64,000 nucleotides of DNA from Lysobacter changpingensis (GCF_017308985.1 NZ_JADWPE010000001.1:62001-126000), one strand, 5' to 3'. Positions 9,801 through 19,370 are shown, counted from the stretch's first letter. Program-made: numbers and translations. The notes: generated from the letters alone by a model not told the origin.

Positions 9801-12800
9801 TGTTGGTGCCGGCGCTGCCGGTGAGCGTCGCCGCGCTGCCGCCGGACACCGCGCCGTCGATCCGCAGCGTGGTGTCGTCGGCCATGGCGATCGTCGGCGT
9901 GACCAGGCTGCCGGCGACGGTCAGCGTGCCGCCGTCGATGCGCGTGCCGCCGGTGAAGGTCGAAGCGCCGGCGAGGACCGCCTCGCCCGTGTTCCGCTTC
10001 TGCAGGACCTCGAAGTTCGACAGCGTGCCGGTCATCTGCAACCGCGCGGCGTTGTCGAGCACCACGTGGTCCGTGCCGGCCGCGCCGTCAATGCTGCCGC
10101 CGTGCGCGCCGAGGTCGGCGCCGTCGCGCAGCACCAGCGCGTCGTCGCCGTCGCCGAGCGCGATCGAACCGGCACCGGTGATCGCGCCGGCCACGTTCAG
10201 CGTGTCGTTACCGGCCGTGCCGGTGTAGGTGCCGTCGAGGTTCAGCGTCGCGCCGTTGCCGATGCTGCCGGCGACCACGCCGTTGAGCGAGCCGGCCGGG
10301 CCGACATCCAGCGTGCCGCCGATCACGTTCACCGTGCTGAAGGTCGACGGCGCGGGGCCGGCGACCACGAGCGTGCCGGTGTTGGTCTTGGTCAGCGTTT
10401 CGAAACCGGTCGCGCCGCCCAGCGTCGCCGTTCCGGCCAGGTCCGCCACCAGCGTGTCGGTGCCCGCGCCGCCGTCGATCGGATTCGCCAGGCCGGACAG
10501 GTCCGCGCCGTCCTGCAACGTCAGCGTGTCGTCGCCGCCGAGCAGGTCGAGGGTCGTGCCGGTCACGGCGCCGGCCACGGTGAAGGTGTCGGCATCGTTG
10601 GTGAAATCGAAGTTCCCGTCGATGTCGAGCGTCGCGCCGCTGCCCACCACCGCGTTGCGCACGCCGGCGACGTCGCCGCCCGCTGCCACGTGCAACGTGC
10701 CGCCGAGCACCTGCACGTCCTGCACGAGCGTGGCGCCGGGGCCGGCGATCTCGAGCGTGCCGGTGCCTGTCTTGGTGATGCCCTCGAAGTTGACCAGCGC
10801 GCCGAGCGTCGCCGTGCCGTCGATGTCGTACACGCGCGTGTCGAAGCCCGCGCCGCCGTCGACGGTGCCGGTGACGGTGGTGCCGTCGTGCACGGTGAAG
10901 CGGTCGTCGCCGCCGCCCAGGCCGAACATTCCGGGGCCGGTGTCGAGCGTGCCGGTGACGTCGAGCACGTCGTTGCCGCCGCCGAGGTCGCCGGTGGCGA
11001 TCGCGCTGCCGGCGATGTTCACCGTCTCCACGCCCGCGCCGCCGGTGATCGTGGTCACGCCGGCGCCCGCCTGCAGGGTGCCGTCGACGTTCAGCGTCGT
11101 GCCGCCGGCCATGGCCACCGAGGACGTGACGAGGTTGTCCGCGATGGTCAGCGTTCCGCCGTCGATCTGCGCGGCGTCGAACGCCACGTCGCCGAACAGC
11201 GTGGCTTCGCCGGCGCCGTCCTTCTGCAGGAATTCGAAGTTGATCGCGTCGCCCAGGTCCGCCGTCATCGCGCCGGTGCTGGCGAGCACGATGCGGTCGC
11301 CGGCGCCGTTCGCGCCGCCGTCGATCACGCCGGTGAAGCCGGACAGGTCCGCGCCATCGGTGAGCGTCAGCGTGTCGTCGCCATCGCACAGGCCGACCGT
11401 GCCGCCGCCGGTGAGGTCGCCGGCGATCGACAGCGTGTCCGCGCCGAGCCCGCAACCGATGCTGCCGCCGGTCGTCACGTCGAGCGTCGCGCCGGCGCCC
11501 ACCCGCATCGCGAGCGAATCGCCCGGCTTGGCCGTGACGCTGCTGCCGGCGCCGATGCTGAGCGTGCCGCCCAGCACTTCCACCTGCTGAAGATCGGTCG
11601 CACCCGGGCCGTCGATGTTGAGCCGGCCGGTGCCCTGCTTGGTCACGCCTTCGAAGTTCGCCAGCGCGCCGAGCGTCGCGACGCCGGCGATGTCGTACAC
11701 GCGCGTGTCCAGGCCGTCGCCGCCGTCGATCGTGCCGCCGATGAAGGTGCCGTCGTGCACGATCAGGCGATCGTTGCCCGCGCCGAGGCTGAAGCCGCTG
11801 CCGGACGTGGTGAGCACGCCGCTCACGTCGAGCACGTCGTCGCCCGCGCCGAGGTCGCCGGTGGCGTTGGCGGTGCCGGCGATGCGCACGGTCTCCACGC
11901 CGTTGCCGCCGAGGATGTTCGCCGCGCCGCCGCCCGCGCCCTGCAGGAAGCCGTCCACGGACAGCGTCGTGCCGCCGTTGAGCACCACCGCCGGCGTGTT
12001 GAGGCTGGCGCCCGCCCCGACCGTCAACGTGCCGGCGTTGATGTCCACGACGTTGCCGTACGTCTGGTTGCCGGTGAGCGTGGCTTCGCCGGTGTTCTCC
12101 TTGCGCAGGATCTCGAAACCGACCAGGTTGCCGACGCCGAACTCCAGCGCCGAGGCGTTGTCCAGCAGCACGCGGTCGCCGACGGCGGCGTTGCCGCCGT
12201 CGATCACGCCAGTGAAGCCGCTGAAGTCGCCGCCGTCGGTGACGGCGAGCGTGTCGTCGCCGTCGCACATCCCGATCGTGCCGCTGCCGGTGACCGCGCC
12301 GGCGACGGTCATCGAATCGTTGCCCGCGCCGCAGCCGTAGCTGCCGTCGACCTGCAACGTCGCGCCATTCGACACCGTGGTGGTGATCGGCAGGCCCGGC
12401 GGCGCGATCACGTCGCCGTCCGGCGCGGTGATGCGCAGCGTGCCGGCGCGCACGTTGACCGTGGCGAAGTCCGAACCCATCGGGCCGTTGATGTTGAGCG
12501 TGCCGGCGCCGGTCTTGTCGAGCGTCTCGAAGCCCTGCACCGCGCCGAGGTCGGCGACGCCTGCGATGTTCGTGTCGAACGTGTCGTTGCCGCTGCCGGC
12601 GACGACGGTGCCGATGAGCGTGGTGTCGTCGTGGATGGTGAGGCGATCGTCGCCGTCGCCCAGCGCCAGCGACGCCGCGCCGGTGTCGAGGACGCCGGCG
12701 ACGTCGAGCACGTCGTTGCCCGCGCCGAGGTCGCCGCTGGCGACCAGGCTCGCGCCCGCCGCGACCGTCACGGTGTTCGCGCCCGCGCTGCCGGTGAGCG

Positions 12801-15800
12801 TGGTCGCGATACCGCCGCCGGCCTCCACGCCGGCGCCGGCGATCAGGTTCAGCGCGGTGCCGTCGGCGAGCCCCACGGTCGGCGTGAGCAGGTCGCCGGC
12901 GACGTCGAGCGCGCCGCCTTCGATCGACGTGCCGCCCGCGAACGCCTGCGCGCCGGTGAACGTCGCCGTGCCCGTGTTGCGCTTCACCAGCCGCTCGAAC
13001 GCCGTGGTCTTCGCGCCGTCGAACGTGATCGCACCCGCGATGTCGAGCACCAGCGCGTCGTCGCCGGCCGCACCGCCGTCCACGCCCAGGCCGGCGAGCA
13101 CCGCGCCGTCGCGCAGGGTGAGCGTGTCGTCGCCCGTGCCGAGGCTGAGCGCGCCCGCGCCGGTGTCGAGCGTGCCGGCGACGTTCACCGCATCCGCGCC
13201 GTCGCCCAGGTCGCCGTTCGCGCGCAGCGCGCCGCCGCTGGCGATGTCGATGGTGGCGCTGCCCGCGTCGCCGGTCAGCGTGCTGGCCACGCCGCCGGAG
13301 CCCTGCACCGTGCCGCCCACCGTGAGCAGCGAGCCGTCGTTCATCGCGATGGCCGGCGCGGTCAGCGTGCCGCTGGCGGACACGCGCAGTTCGCCCGCAT
13401 CGATCTCGGCCGACCCCGTGGTGAGGCCGCCGTCGATCTGCAGCACACCGGCGTCCACGCCGGTCACGCCGCCGATGGCGTTGCCCGCCGAGGTCAGCAC
13501 CGTCGTGCCCGTGCCGACCTGGGCGATGTTGCCCAGGCCGCTGAGCGTGCCGGTGAAATCGAAGCTGTCGGACCGGTTGAACGACAGCGTCGAGGTCGGA
13601 TTCACCACGATGACGTTGCCGGTGCCGGCGTTGCCCGAGGTGCCGCCGTTGCCGATCATCAGGTTGCCGTCGTTGATGACCGTGTTGCCGCTGTAGCTGT
13701 TGTTGCCGGTGAGCACCCAGGTGCCCGGGTCGTTCTTGGCGAGCGTGGTTTTGCCGGTGGTCGCGTTCTGGTCGACGATGGTGTTGCCCATCGTGTTCAG
13801 CCCGGTGTTGGTGCCGCCCAGCGCGAGCGTGCGCGCGCCGCCGCCGCTGTACGACGCCGAAGCGGTGTTGCTGAAGGTGATCGCGCCGGTGCCGGAGGAT
13901 TCGATGAAGCTCACGCCGGTGGAGAGCGTGAACAGGCGGTCGGTCGTGTCGCCCGCGCCGGTGTAGCGCAGCGTCGAGCCGTTGCCGATCACCAGGTTGG
14001 TCGCGGCCGAACCGGACATGCCGATCGAACTCGCCTGGCCGCCGTCGGCGAGCTTGTCCACCGCGAGCACGCCGCCGTTGATCGTCGTGCGTCCGGTGTA
14101 CGTGCTTCCGGTGTTGCGCAGGACCCAGGTGCCGGTGCCCTCCTTGGTGAGCGCGGTCGTGCCGCCGGCGGCGTTGTCGATGCGGGCGGCCAGCGCGTTG
14201 TCGTCGGTGCTGATGCCGCCGAGCGTCAGCGCGCGGTTGCCGGTGCCGGAGAACACCACCGGCGCGGTGCTGGTGAATTCGATCGCGCCCGTGCCGGAGG
14301 CGTCGAGCCAGGCGTGGTTCTGGCCGACGGTGAACTGGCGATCGGTGCTGTCGCCCGCGCCGAGGTAGCGCAGGCGGCCGCCGTCGAGCACGAGGTTGGC
14401 GGCGTCGCTGGTGGAGGCGCCAATGCTGCTGTCAAGGCCGCCGTCGGTGAGGCAATCGACCATGATCCAGCCGCCGTTGATCGTGGTGGCGCCGGTGTAG
14501 GTGTTGTTGCAGCCGGAGAACTGCTGCGACGAACCGCCGTTCTTGACGATGCCGCCCGTGCCGCTGATGACGCCGGCGTAGTTGACGACGGAGCCGTTGC
14601 CGAGCGCGGCGGCGCCGGTGGTGATCGTCAGGGTGTTGCCGCCCAGCGCGATGTTGCCGACGGTGGGGGCGTCGGCGTTGCCGACGTTGTCGTCGATCCA
14701 GCTGACGCCGATGTCGTGACCGCCCAGGTCGAGCAGCGTGCCCGCCGGGCCCATGCGCACCCCGCTGTTGCCCAGCGCCGTGTCCGAACCGGCGCGCAGC
14801 GTGCCATTGGAGATCAGCGTCGTGCCCGCGTAGGTGTTGTCGCCGGAAAGCACCAGCGTGCCGGCGCCGTCCTTCGCGAAGGTACCGCTGCCGACGACGG
14901 CGCCGGACATCGTCAGCGTCGTCGCGGCCTGGGTCACGTCGAGGATGCCGACACCGCTCACCGTGAGGCCGCGATCGATGTCGACCGAGCCGCCGGTGTA
15001 GTCCAGGCTCGCGCCGCCGGTGATCACCAGCCCGCCGGAGACGTCGGTCGAAGCGCCGATGCCGCTCGCCTGCCCCGCATCCGCCAGGCAGTCGACGATG
15101 AGCGTGCCGCCGCGGATCGTCGTCGTTCCGGTGTAGGTGTTGTTGCAGCCGGTCATCGTCTGCGTGCTGGTGTTCTCCTTGATGATCCCGCCGCTGCCGC
15201 TGATCGCACCGGCGTACACGCCGTTGTTGCCGCCGATGGTGAGCATCGCGTCGCCGAGCAGCACGTTGCCGCCGCTCGCGCCGCCGCCCTGCAGGCCGCC
15301 GACCTTGTTGTCGAAGCCGTCCAGGTCGAGCGTCACGCCCGCCGCGTCGGCCAGGTTCATCATGTTGGCGACGCCGAAGGCCGCGGTCGATCCGGCACGC
15401 AACGTGCCCGCGTCGACGAAGGTCTGCCCGCGATAGGTGTTCGTGCCCGACAGCACGAGGGTGCCGTCGCCCTGCTTGCGCAGCAGCGCGTCGCCCGTGG
15501 CGATGCCGCCGAGCGTGAGCGTCGTGGCCGCGTTGCTGACGTCGATGGTGCCACCCAGCCCGCTGGTCACGGTGAAGCCGCGATCGCTGCTCGCCGTCGC
15601 GCCGGTGTAGCGCAGCGTGCCGCCGCCTTGCAGCACGAGGTTCGCCGAATCGGCCGAAGCCGCGCCGATGCCGCTGGCCTGCCCGCCGTCGGCCAACGTG
15701 TTCACCGACAGCGTGCCGCCCGAGATCGTGGTCGCGCCGATGTAGTCGTTGCCGCCGTTGGCCAGGGTCAGCGTGCCGGCACCGGTCTTGGTGAAGCCGG

Positions 15801-18783
15801 CATCGTCCGGGCTGGTCACCTGGCCGGTGAAGGTCAGCTCGGTGGTGGCTTCGACGACTTCGATGTTGCGGGTGGAGCCGGCGTTGACCAGCGTGAAGCC
15901 GCGATCGGTGGTGGCCGTGGTGCCGGTATAGCGCAGCGTGCCGTTCTCGAGCACGAGGTTGGACGAATCGCTCGACGACGCGCCGATGGCGCTCGCCGTG
16001 CCGCCGTTGGCGACGCTGTCGAAGGCCAACGCGGCGCCGCTCACGGTGGTCGAACCGGTGTAGCGGTTGTTGCCGGTCAACGACACCGTGCCGCTGCCCA
16101 GCGCATCCGCGGTGCCGCCGCCGGTGCCGCCCACGACGAAGCCCACGGCGCCGCCGTTGTCGACGATGTCGGAGGAAACAAGGAACGTGCCCGCGCTGTT
16201 CTTCAGCACGCCCAGCGTGCCGCCGCCGGCCGCGCCGGTGAGCGAGCCGCCCTGGATCGTCTGGTTCGCCGATCCCGTGGTCGAGTTGACGATGATCGTG
16301 CCGTCCACGCCAAGCGTCTGGCCCGGGTCGATGGCGACGATCGAATTCGCCGCGGCGGTGTATTTCAGGCCGGCGATCTGCTGGCTGCCGGACACGGTAT
16401 TGAAGAAGGCCGTGTTGGCGGTGCCGTCTTCGTCGCTGATGAACTGCCCGGACTGCCACTGGCTGGCATCGTCCTGGTTGGTGTAGGCGTTGAAGGCGAC
16501 GATCTGTCCGCCGACGACCTCGGCGTAGTCGGTCGTCGTGCCGTTGGTCACCGTGGCCCAGCCGCCCAGCGCGCCGTCCGCGGTACTGGTGAGGAACGCA
16601 CCGCTGCCGGGGGCGACGAAATTGAGGATGCCGCCGGTGTGCGAGATCGCCCCCAGGTTCACCGTCATGCTGCCGCCGGTGCCGGAGGCGGCACGCAACG
16701 TGTTGTTGCCGGCCGCGACGGTGACGCCGTCGAAGGCCTGGCTGTTCGCCTCGCCATCGGCGCCGATGAGGCTGACCGAGCCGCCGGCCAGGTTCAGGTG
16801 CGAATCGGCGGAAATGATGTTGGCGGCGGGCGCCGAGGCGCTGGCGAAGTCCAGCGCGAGCGTGCCGCCGGCGACGTTGGTGTCGCCCGTGTAGGTGTTG
16901 GCGCCCGAAAGCGTCAACGTGCTCGCACCGGTTTTCGTCAGACTGCCGCTGCCGGCGATGACGCCGCCGTATGCGGTGTTGCCGCTGTCCGCACCGATGG
17001 TCAGCGAGCCGGTGTCCAGGTCCACGGTGCCGCCCGTGCCGGCCAGCGACGCGGCGACGACGTCGAAGCCGCCCAGGTCCAGCGTGCCGCCGTCCACGAC
17101 CAGCGCGTTCGCCGTGCCGAACGCGTTGTCGTGTCCGGCGAGCAGCGTGCCGTTCTGCACGGTGACATTGCCGGTGAAGGTGTTGTCGCCGCTCACCAGC
17201 CAGGTGCCCGCGCCGTTCATGGCCAGGCTGCCGGCGCCGGAAATCACGCCGGCATACGTGTTCGTGCCGGCGAAGCTGCCGCCCAGCGTGAACGTGTCGA
17301 CCGGATTGCCCGCGACGAACGACGTCGGCCCGGTGAAGGCCAACCCACCGGTGCCGTCGTTGCGCAGCGCGCTGTTGCCCGAGACCGTCACCGTGCGGTT
17401 GGTGGACGTCGCGCCGCCCGTGTAGCTGAGCGTGCCGTTGCCGAGGGCGATGGTGCTGCCGCTGCCCAGCGAGCTGTTGGTGCCGGCATCGGCCAGCGTG
17501 CCGGCCCTCACGGTGATGTTCGAGATCGCCGTCGTGCCGTCGTAGGTGTTCGCATCGCCCAGCGTGATCGTGCGTCCCGCGCTGCCGGCGTAGTTGATCT
17601 GCCGGCCCGCAGCACCGCTGATGACGCCGAGCAGTTCCATGTCGGCCGACGTCGCGCTGAACACCATCTGCGTCCAGTTGGCGCCGGCGGCGAAGATGTT
17701 GCCGGTCAAGGTAAGCGTGCCGGTGCCCTGGTTCTGCAGCGAATTGCCGCCGCTGCTGGTGTTGTTGAACTGCCAGTTGCGATCGGACCGGTCGCCGTCG
17801 CCCGTGTACACCAGCGTGTTGCCCAGGCCACCGCCCGCGCTGGAATGGATCGTGCCCAGCGTGGCGTCGGTCGCCGCGCCCAGCGCGCTCGCCTCGCCCA
17901 GGTTGCCGACCGAGCTGAAACTGTGCGTGCCCGCGCCGAAGACCACGCCGCCGGTGAAGTCGTTCGCATCGTTGGTGATCGCGCCGGTCACCTGCACGCC
18001 GCCCGCGCCGGTGATGCGCGCCGAAAGCGCGCCGCCCCCGACGACGGCCCGGCCGCTGGTGATCGTGATCACGCGGCTGCTGGCGAGCGCGCCGGTCGAA
18101 TCCACGCGCGTGCCGTTGGCCAGGGTGATGCCGTTTCCGGCCGCGCCCAGCGCCGCGTCGCTGCCGAGCATCAACCGCCCGCCGGTGACGTTCACGTTGC
18201 CGGTGAAGGTGTTCGTGCCGGTCAGCGACAGCGTGCCGCCGCCGGACTTGGTGAGGTTCGCCGGGCCGGTGATGGTGGAGGCGATGGTCGCGGTGCCCGC
18301 CGTGACGTTGATCGTCGGCGTCGACCCGGTGAAGGCCAGCGAACCGCCGGTGAGCGTGAAGCCGTCAACCCCGAAGGTGAGGTTGTGCACGGTCATCGGA
18401 CCGGCCAGCGTCACCGTGCCGGCGGTGCCCATGAAGAACGCGTTGTCGCCGCCGGGCGCGGCGTTGTTCCAGCCGACCATCGGGCCGGTCACGCCGTCGT
18501 TGAACGAGTTCCAGAACAGCGAACTTCCATTCCACGTGCCGGTGCCGCCCTGCCCGATCGCGGTGCCGTTGACGTCCCAGTAGCGGTCCGCCGCCCACGC
18601 CGGCGCATACAACGCGAACAGCACCGCCGCCACGCACGCGCGCATCGCCCAGTGGCCCGAGGAATTCATGCCTTCGCGTTCGTCGCAACCGCCGCCGCCC
18701 TTGCCGCCGCTCGTGGCCAGCTCGGACGTCACCACCCACGCGCGCAGGGCCTTGGACCAGATGATGCGGAAGACGCGATTCAT
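6826..18783 (-). CDS. Giant AIDA-type (type Va) autotransporter
   Basis: This 3985-residue surface protein starts with an extended signal-peptide region (MNRVFRIIWSKALRAWVVTSELA) and a second hydrophobic stretch ending APAWAADRYW. Residues about 70-1800 hold some 13 autotransporter-associated beta-strand repeats with the pattern NTYTGxTxIxGGTLxV. Residues about 1850-3450 hold long repeats rich in GDLGxGxDVLDVxGTLDTG and GDDxLTLxDGA. The C-terminal 300 residues are the outer-membrane barrel, ending VGVNVRW, preceded by a linker region with LPEVAGYGALPGLG. An AAGGGGAAT ribosome site lies 8 bp before the ATG. The passenger should form a very long beta-helix for adhesion or biofilm; this role is family knowledge. 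Regular cysteine pairs in the passenger are unusual. No stop or frameshift interrupts the 12-kb frame. Confidence 0.95.
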   Translation of the reverse strand: MNRVFRIIWSKALRAWVVTSELATSGGKGGGGCDEREGMNSSGHWAMRACVAAVLFALYAPAWAADRYWDVNGTAIGQGGTGTWNGSSLFWNSFNDGVTGPMVGWNNAAPGGDNAFFMGTAGTVTLAGPMTVHNLTFGVDGFTLTGGSLAFTGSTPTINVTAGTATIASTITGPANLTKSGGGTLSLTGTNTFTGNVNVTGGRLMLGSDAALGAAGNGITLANGTRVDSTGALASSRVITITSGRAVVGGGALSARITGAGGVQVTGAITNDANDFTGGVVFGAGTHSFSSVGNLGEASALGAATDATLGTIHSSAGGGLGNTLVYTGDGDRSDRNWQFNNTSSGGNSLQNQGTGTLTLTGNIFAAGANWTQMVFSATSADMELLGVISGAAGRQINYAGSAGRTITLGDANTYDGTTAISNITVRAGTLADAGTNSSLGSGSTIALGNGTLSYTGGATSTNRTVTVSGNSALRNDGTGGLAFTGPTSFVAGNPVDTFTLGGSFAGTNTYAGVISGAGSLAMNGAGTWLVSGDNTFTGNVTVQNGTLLAGHDNAFGTANALVVDGGTLDLGGFDVVAASLAGTGGTVDLDTGSLTIGADSGNTAYGGVIAGSGSLTKTGASTLTLSGANTYTGDTNVAGGTLALDFASASAPAANIISADSHLNLAGGSVSLIGADGEANSQAFDGVTVAAGNNTLRAASGTGGSMTVNLGAISHTGGILNFVAPGSGAFLTSTADGALGGWATVTNGTTTDYAEVVGGQIVAFNAYTNQDDASQWQSGQFISDEDGTANTAFFNTVSGSQQIAGLKYTAAANSIVAIDPGQTLGVDGTIIVNSTTGSANQTIQGGSLTGAAGGGTLGVLKNSAGTFLVSSDIVDNGGAVGFVVGGTGGGTADALGSGTVSLTGNNRYTGSTTVSGAALAFDSVANGGTASAIGASSSDSSNLVLENGTLRYTGTTATTDRGFTLVNAGSTRNIEVVEATTELTFTGQVTSPDDAGFTKTGAGTLTLANGGNDYIGATTISGGTLSVNTLADGGQASGIGAASADSANLVLQGGGTLRYTGATASSDRGFTVTSGLGGTIDVSNAATTLTLGGIATGDALLRKQGDGTLVLSGTNTYRGQTFVDAGTLRAGSTAAFGVANMMNLADAAGVTLDLDGFDNKVGGLQGGGASGGNVLLGDAMLTIGGNNGVYAGAISGSGGIIKENTSTQTMTGCNNTYTGTTTIRGGTLIVDCLADAGQASGIGASTDVSGGLVITGGASLDYTGGSVDIDRGLTVSGVGILDVTQAATTLTMSGAVVGSGTFAKDGAGTLVLSGDNTYAGTTLISNGTLRAGSDTALGNSGVRMGPAGTLLDLGGHDIGVSWIDDNVGNADAPTVGNIALGGNTLTITTGAAALGNGSVVNYAGVISGTGGIVKNGGSSQQFSGCNNTYTGATTINGGWIMVDCLTDGGLDSSIGASTSDAANLVLDGGRLRYLGAGDSTDRQFTVGQNHAWLDASGTGAIEFTSTAPVVFSGTGNRALTLGGISTDDNALAARIDNAAGGTTALTKEGTGTWVLRNTGSTYTGRTTINGGVLAVDKLADGGQASSIGMSGSAATNLVIGNGSTLRYTGAGDTTDRLFTLSTGVSFIESSGTGAITFSNTASASYSGGGARTLALGGTNTGLNTMGNTIVDQNATTGKTTLAKNDPGTWVLTGNNSYSGNTVINDGNLMIGNGGTSGNAGTGNVIVVNPTSTLSFNRSDSFDFTGTLSGLGNIAQVGTGTTVLTSAGNAIGGVTGVDAGVLQIDGGLTTGSAEIDAGELRVSASGTLTAPAIAMNDGSLLTVGGTVQGSGGVASTLTGDAGSATIDIASGGALRANGDLGDGADAVNVAGTLDTGAGALSLGTGDDTLTLRDGAVLAGLGVDGGAAGDDALVLDIAGAITFDGAKTTAFERLVKRNTGTATFTGAQAFAGGTSIEGGALDVAGDLLTPTVGLADGTALNLIAGAGVEAGGGIATTLTGSAGANTVTVAAGASLVASGDLGAGNDVLDVAGVLDTGAASLALGDGDDRLTIHDDTTLIGTVVAGSGNDTFDTNIAGVADLGAVQGFETLDKTGAGTLNINGPMGSDFATVNVRAGTLRITAPDGDVIAPPGLPITTTVSNGATLQVDGSYGCGAGNDSMTVAGAVTGSGTIGMCDGDDTLAVTDGGDFSGFTGVIDGGNAAVGDRVLLDNASALEFGVGNLVGFEILRKENTGEATLTGNQTYGNVVDINAGTLTVGAGASLNTPAVVLNGGTTLSVDGFLQGAGGGAANILGGNGVETVRIAGTANATGDLGAGDDVLDVSGVLTTSGSGFSLGAGNDRLIVHDGTFIGGTIDGGDGLDTRVYDIAGVATLGALANFEGVTKQGTGRLNIDGPGATDLQQVEVLGGTLSIGAGSSVTAKPGDSLAMRVGAGATLDVTTGGSIGCGLGADTLSIAGDLTGGGTVGLCDGDDTLTLTDGADLSGFTGVIDGGANGAGDRIVLASTGAMTADLGDAINFEFLQKDGAGEATLFGDVAFDAAQIDGGTLTIADNLVTSSVAMAGGTTLNVDGTLQAGAGVTTITGGAGVETVNIAGSAIATGDLGGGNDVLDVTGTLDTGPGMFGLGGGDDRFTVHDGTTVTGTVDGGAGFDTRVYDIDGTATLGALVNFEGITKTGTGTLEIAGPGATLVQDVQVLGGTLHVAAGGDVAGVRNAVVGSGATLDIDGNFDFTNDADTFTVAGAVTGTTLDLLGGDDTLTLQDGADLSGLANPIDGGAGTDTLVADLAGTATLGGATGFETLTKTNTGTLVVAGPAPSTFSTVNVIGGTLDVGPAGSLNGVVAGSIGNGATLNLDGTYTGTAGNDTLNVAGAITGAGSIALGDGDDALVLRDGADLGAHGGSIDGAAGTDHVVLDNAARLQMTGTLSNFEVLQKRNTGEAVLAGASTFTGGTRIDGGTLTVAGSLVTPTIAMADDTTLRIDGAVSGGSAATLTGSAGTNTVVVNGMATLDGDLGAGEDVLDVVGTLDTAAGALSLGDGDDRFVVHDDTVVTGTIDGGAGMDSRVYDIERTAEFGALLNFEGVTKLGGGTLDVSGPGTTALQSVEVLEGTLHVGAAGSIAAIAGAALDTVVAAGATLAVDGSFGCGASADRMTVGGTVSGSGTVAMCGGDDTLTLQDGATLATVIDGGADIDTVVLDNATAMSFDAAQTINFETLRKDGAGVATLTGDATFSHGTHIDGGTLAIDGALDTATVTMGDGTVLDVAGTLRSVGGGVATIDGSAGANTVVVSGTALLAGDLGDGNDVVDVTGTLDTGSGVLALGAGDDMLTIHDGTRLVGTVDAGQGVDTLNTDIATHADLGAVQGFESLRKTGAGTLDVNGPADSELTNVDIAAGTVHVTANGSIAARTTTVASGASLRVDGTYTGTSGDDTFTSMGTVAGAFSFGAGDDAVHFAAGDASGVIALDGGAGRDVVGFSGMQMSGAPSLTGWERVELRNGTTLALASALQLGGGTLAIDGTSTLLANAGAAIGGDVENAGAIELGMHRVAIGGRYASNGGTVRIGVSATQAGGMDVDGDVAGDTRVEFMGDGSDLSNAGPVLVVSSPNDDAATAGRFVPTDVEGGKVRVGGSVTPWSFDQNADRNWYLTPESAQLLPEVAGYGALPGLGAALSQHATSMAQQRLGDIRNIGRPACDQGVRDASTGGAGEGVVEDCHGAWVAATANELELGANPGFAVSGDDVGMYAGIDGDLERPNRAFRAGGYIGYTRGVYWSSGANSSGLAGMSQARIELDTPTVGMYASHLWNGGSFLDLSLAGSRPSADIRTPDGFTQRIVGNYLTFDARAGKAFSLDSGWTLEPQVELIASAVSWQDLVDAASRELHIDDAVVGTARAALRIEKAFTTNAGSRVRPWAKFAVQNIVGEQDSALDVRQAGSTATPQAFPTHDLGTSATLDVGVEAAVGRNVNVFGQLSASHELDGTDYEQRSATVGVNVRW
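8430..13230 (-). repeat. Long degenerate super-repeats in the autotransporter passenger
   Basis: About six copies of a unit containing DVLDVxGxLDTG, then GDDRxxxHDxT, IDGGxGxDTxVYDI, LGALxNFExxxKxGxGTLxI and VLxGTLxV are visible. The DNA for the DVLDV motif lies near 8885, 9731, 10955, 11826, 12704 and 13195. Spacing is mostly 850-880 bp (about 290 residues) with irregular steps, which points to tandem duplication followed by deletion and divergence. The GxGxD-type segments resemble RTX nonapeptides but sit in a beta-helix setting. Confidence 0.75.
13650..18230 (-). repeat. Array of autotransporter-associated beta-strand repeats
   Basis: In the N-terminal half of the passenger the pattern (N)TYTGxTTIxGGTLxV recurs about 13 times at 60-150 residue intervals, for example NTFTGNVTVQNGTLLAG, NDYIGATTISGGTLSVN and NTYRGQTFVDAGTLRAG. 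Between copies, a second pattern with ASGIGAS...LVLxGGxLRYTG...DRxFT recurs. This is the PATR-type repeat of long adhesin autotransporters, each forming about one turn of beta-helix. Confidence 0.8.
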
Positions 18784-19370
18784 GAGATTCCCCTTCGGAT
18801 CGAATGCGCCGCACGCGCGCTGTCGCGCAACGAACGGACGTGGAAACGCGCAGCGCCGCGCGGGACACGGCGAGTGGCGTGGAGTGCGTGCGGAACGTGC
18901 GCGTCGTGCGCGCGATGACGGAGCGACTGCGGCGAAGCGGCTTCAGGGTCGTTGGCGCGAAGGACGACGTCGCGCGGACACTCGCGCAGTGGCGATGGCA
19001 GTCGCATCGCGGCCGGCCCGGACTTCCCTGATCGTCGCGACACGTTCCGCCGTCCCATGCGCATCACCGTTGCAAGCGGGGCACTGCGCGTCCTCGAACG
19101 GTGCGGTCGCGCGCATTCGAAAGCCCTCATGCGCGAGGTCCCGCACCGTCCCCGCCTCCCCGGGTTCGGGCCGAAGGTAAAGAGCGAGTGCCGGGCGGGC
19201 AATAACGAACTATTGCGAATTCTTGCGGAATCTCACCCCCGCATGACCGCCCGCACAACGCGCGTCGTCGCGATCGCGTCCGGATCCCCTCGCCGCCCGA
19301 TGCGGTGCGGCCGGGCGCCGCGGAGCTAATGCATAATCCCGCGCCGCCGCCAATGGGAGAAAGTCGCCAG
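18784..19370. other. Intergenic region between divergent autotransporter and LysM/FecR genes
   Basis: I see no credible gene in these 587 bp; the open frames are arginine/alanine-rich shadows. It must hold the promoters of both flanking genes. An AT-richer patch at about 19200-19235 (AATAACGAACTATTGCGAAT) stands out from the GC-rich surroundings and is the best candidate for the rightward promoter, but no clear -35/-10 pair could be fixed. Confidence 0.5.

Noticed and set aside
8400-18300. Periodic DNA repeats that could suggest a CRISPR array or satellite
   Set aside because: The repeats are degenerate at DNA level, have no constant spacer length, and translate to beta-helix protein repeats. 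No cas genes are nearby.
6802-18918. A 4038-codon open frame antisense to the autotransporter
   Set aside because: Its predicted product is an Arg/Ala/His/Val-rich mixture without domains. The open frame results from the GC-rich codon choice of the autotransporter, which avoids codons whose complement in this frame is a stop.
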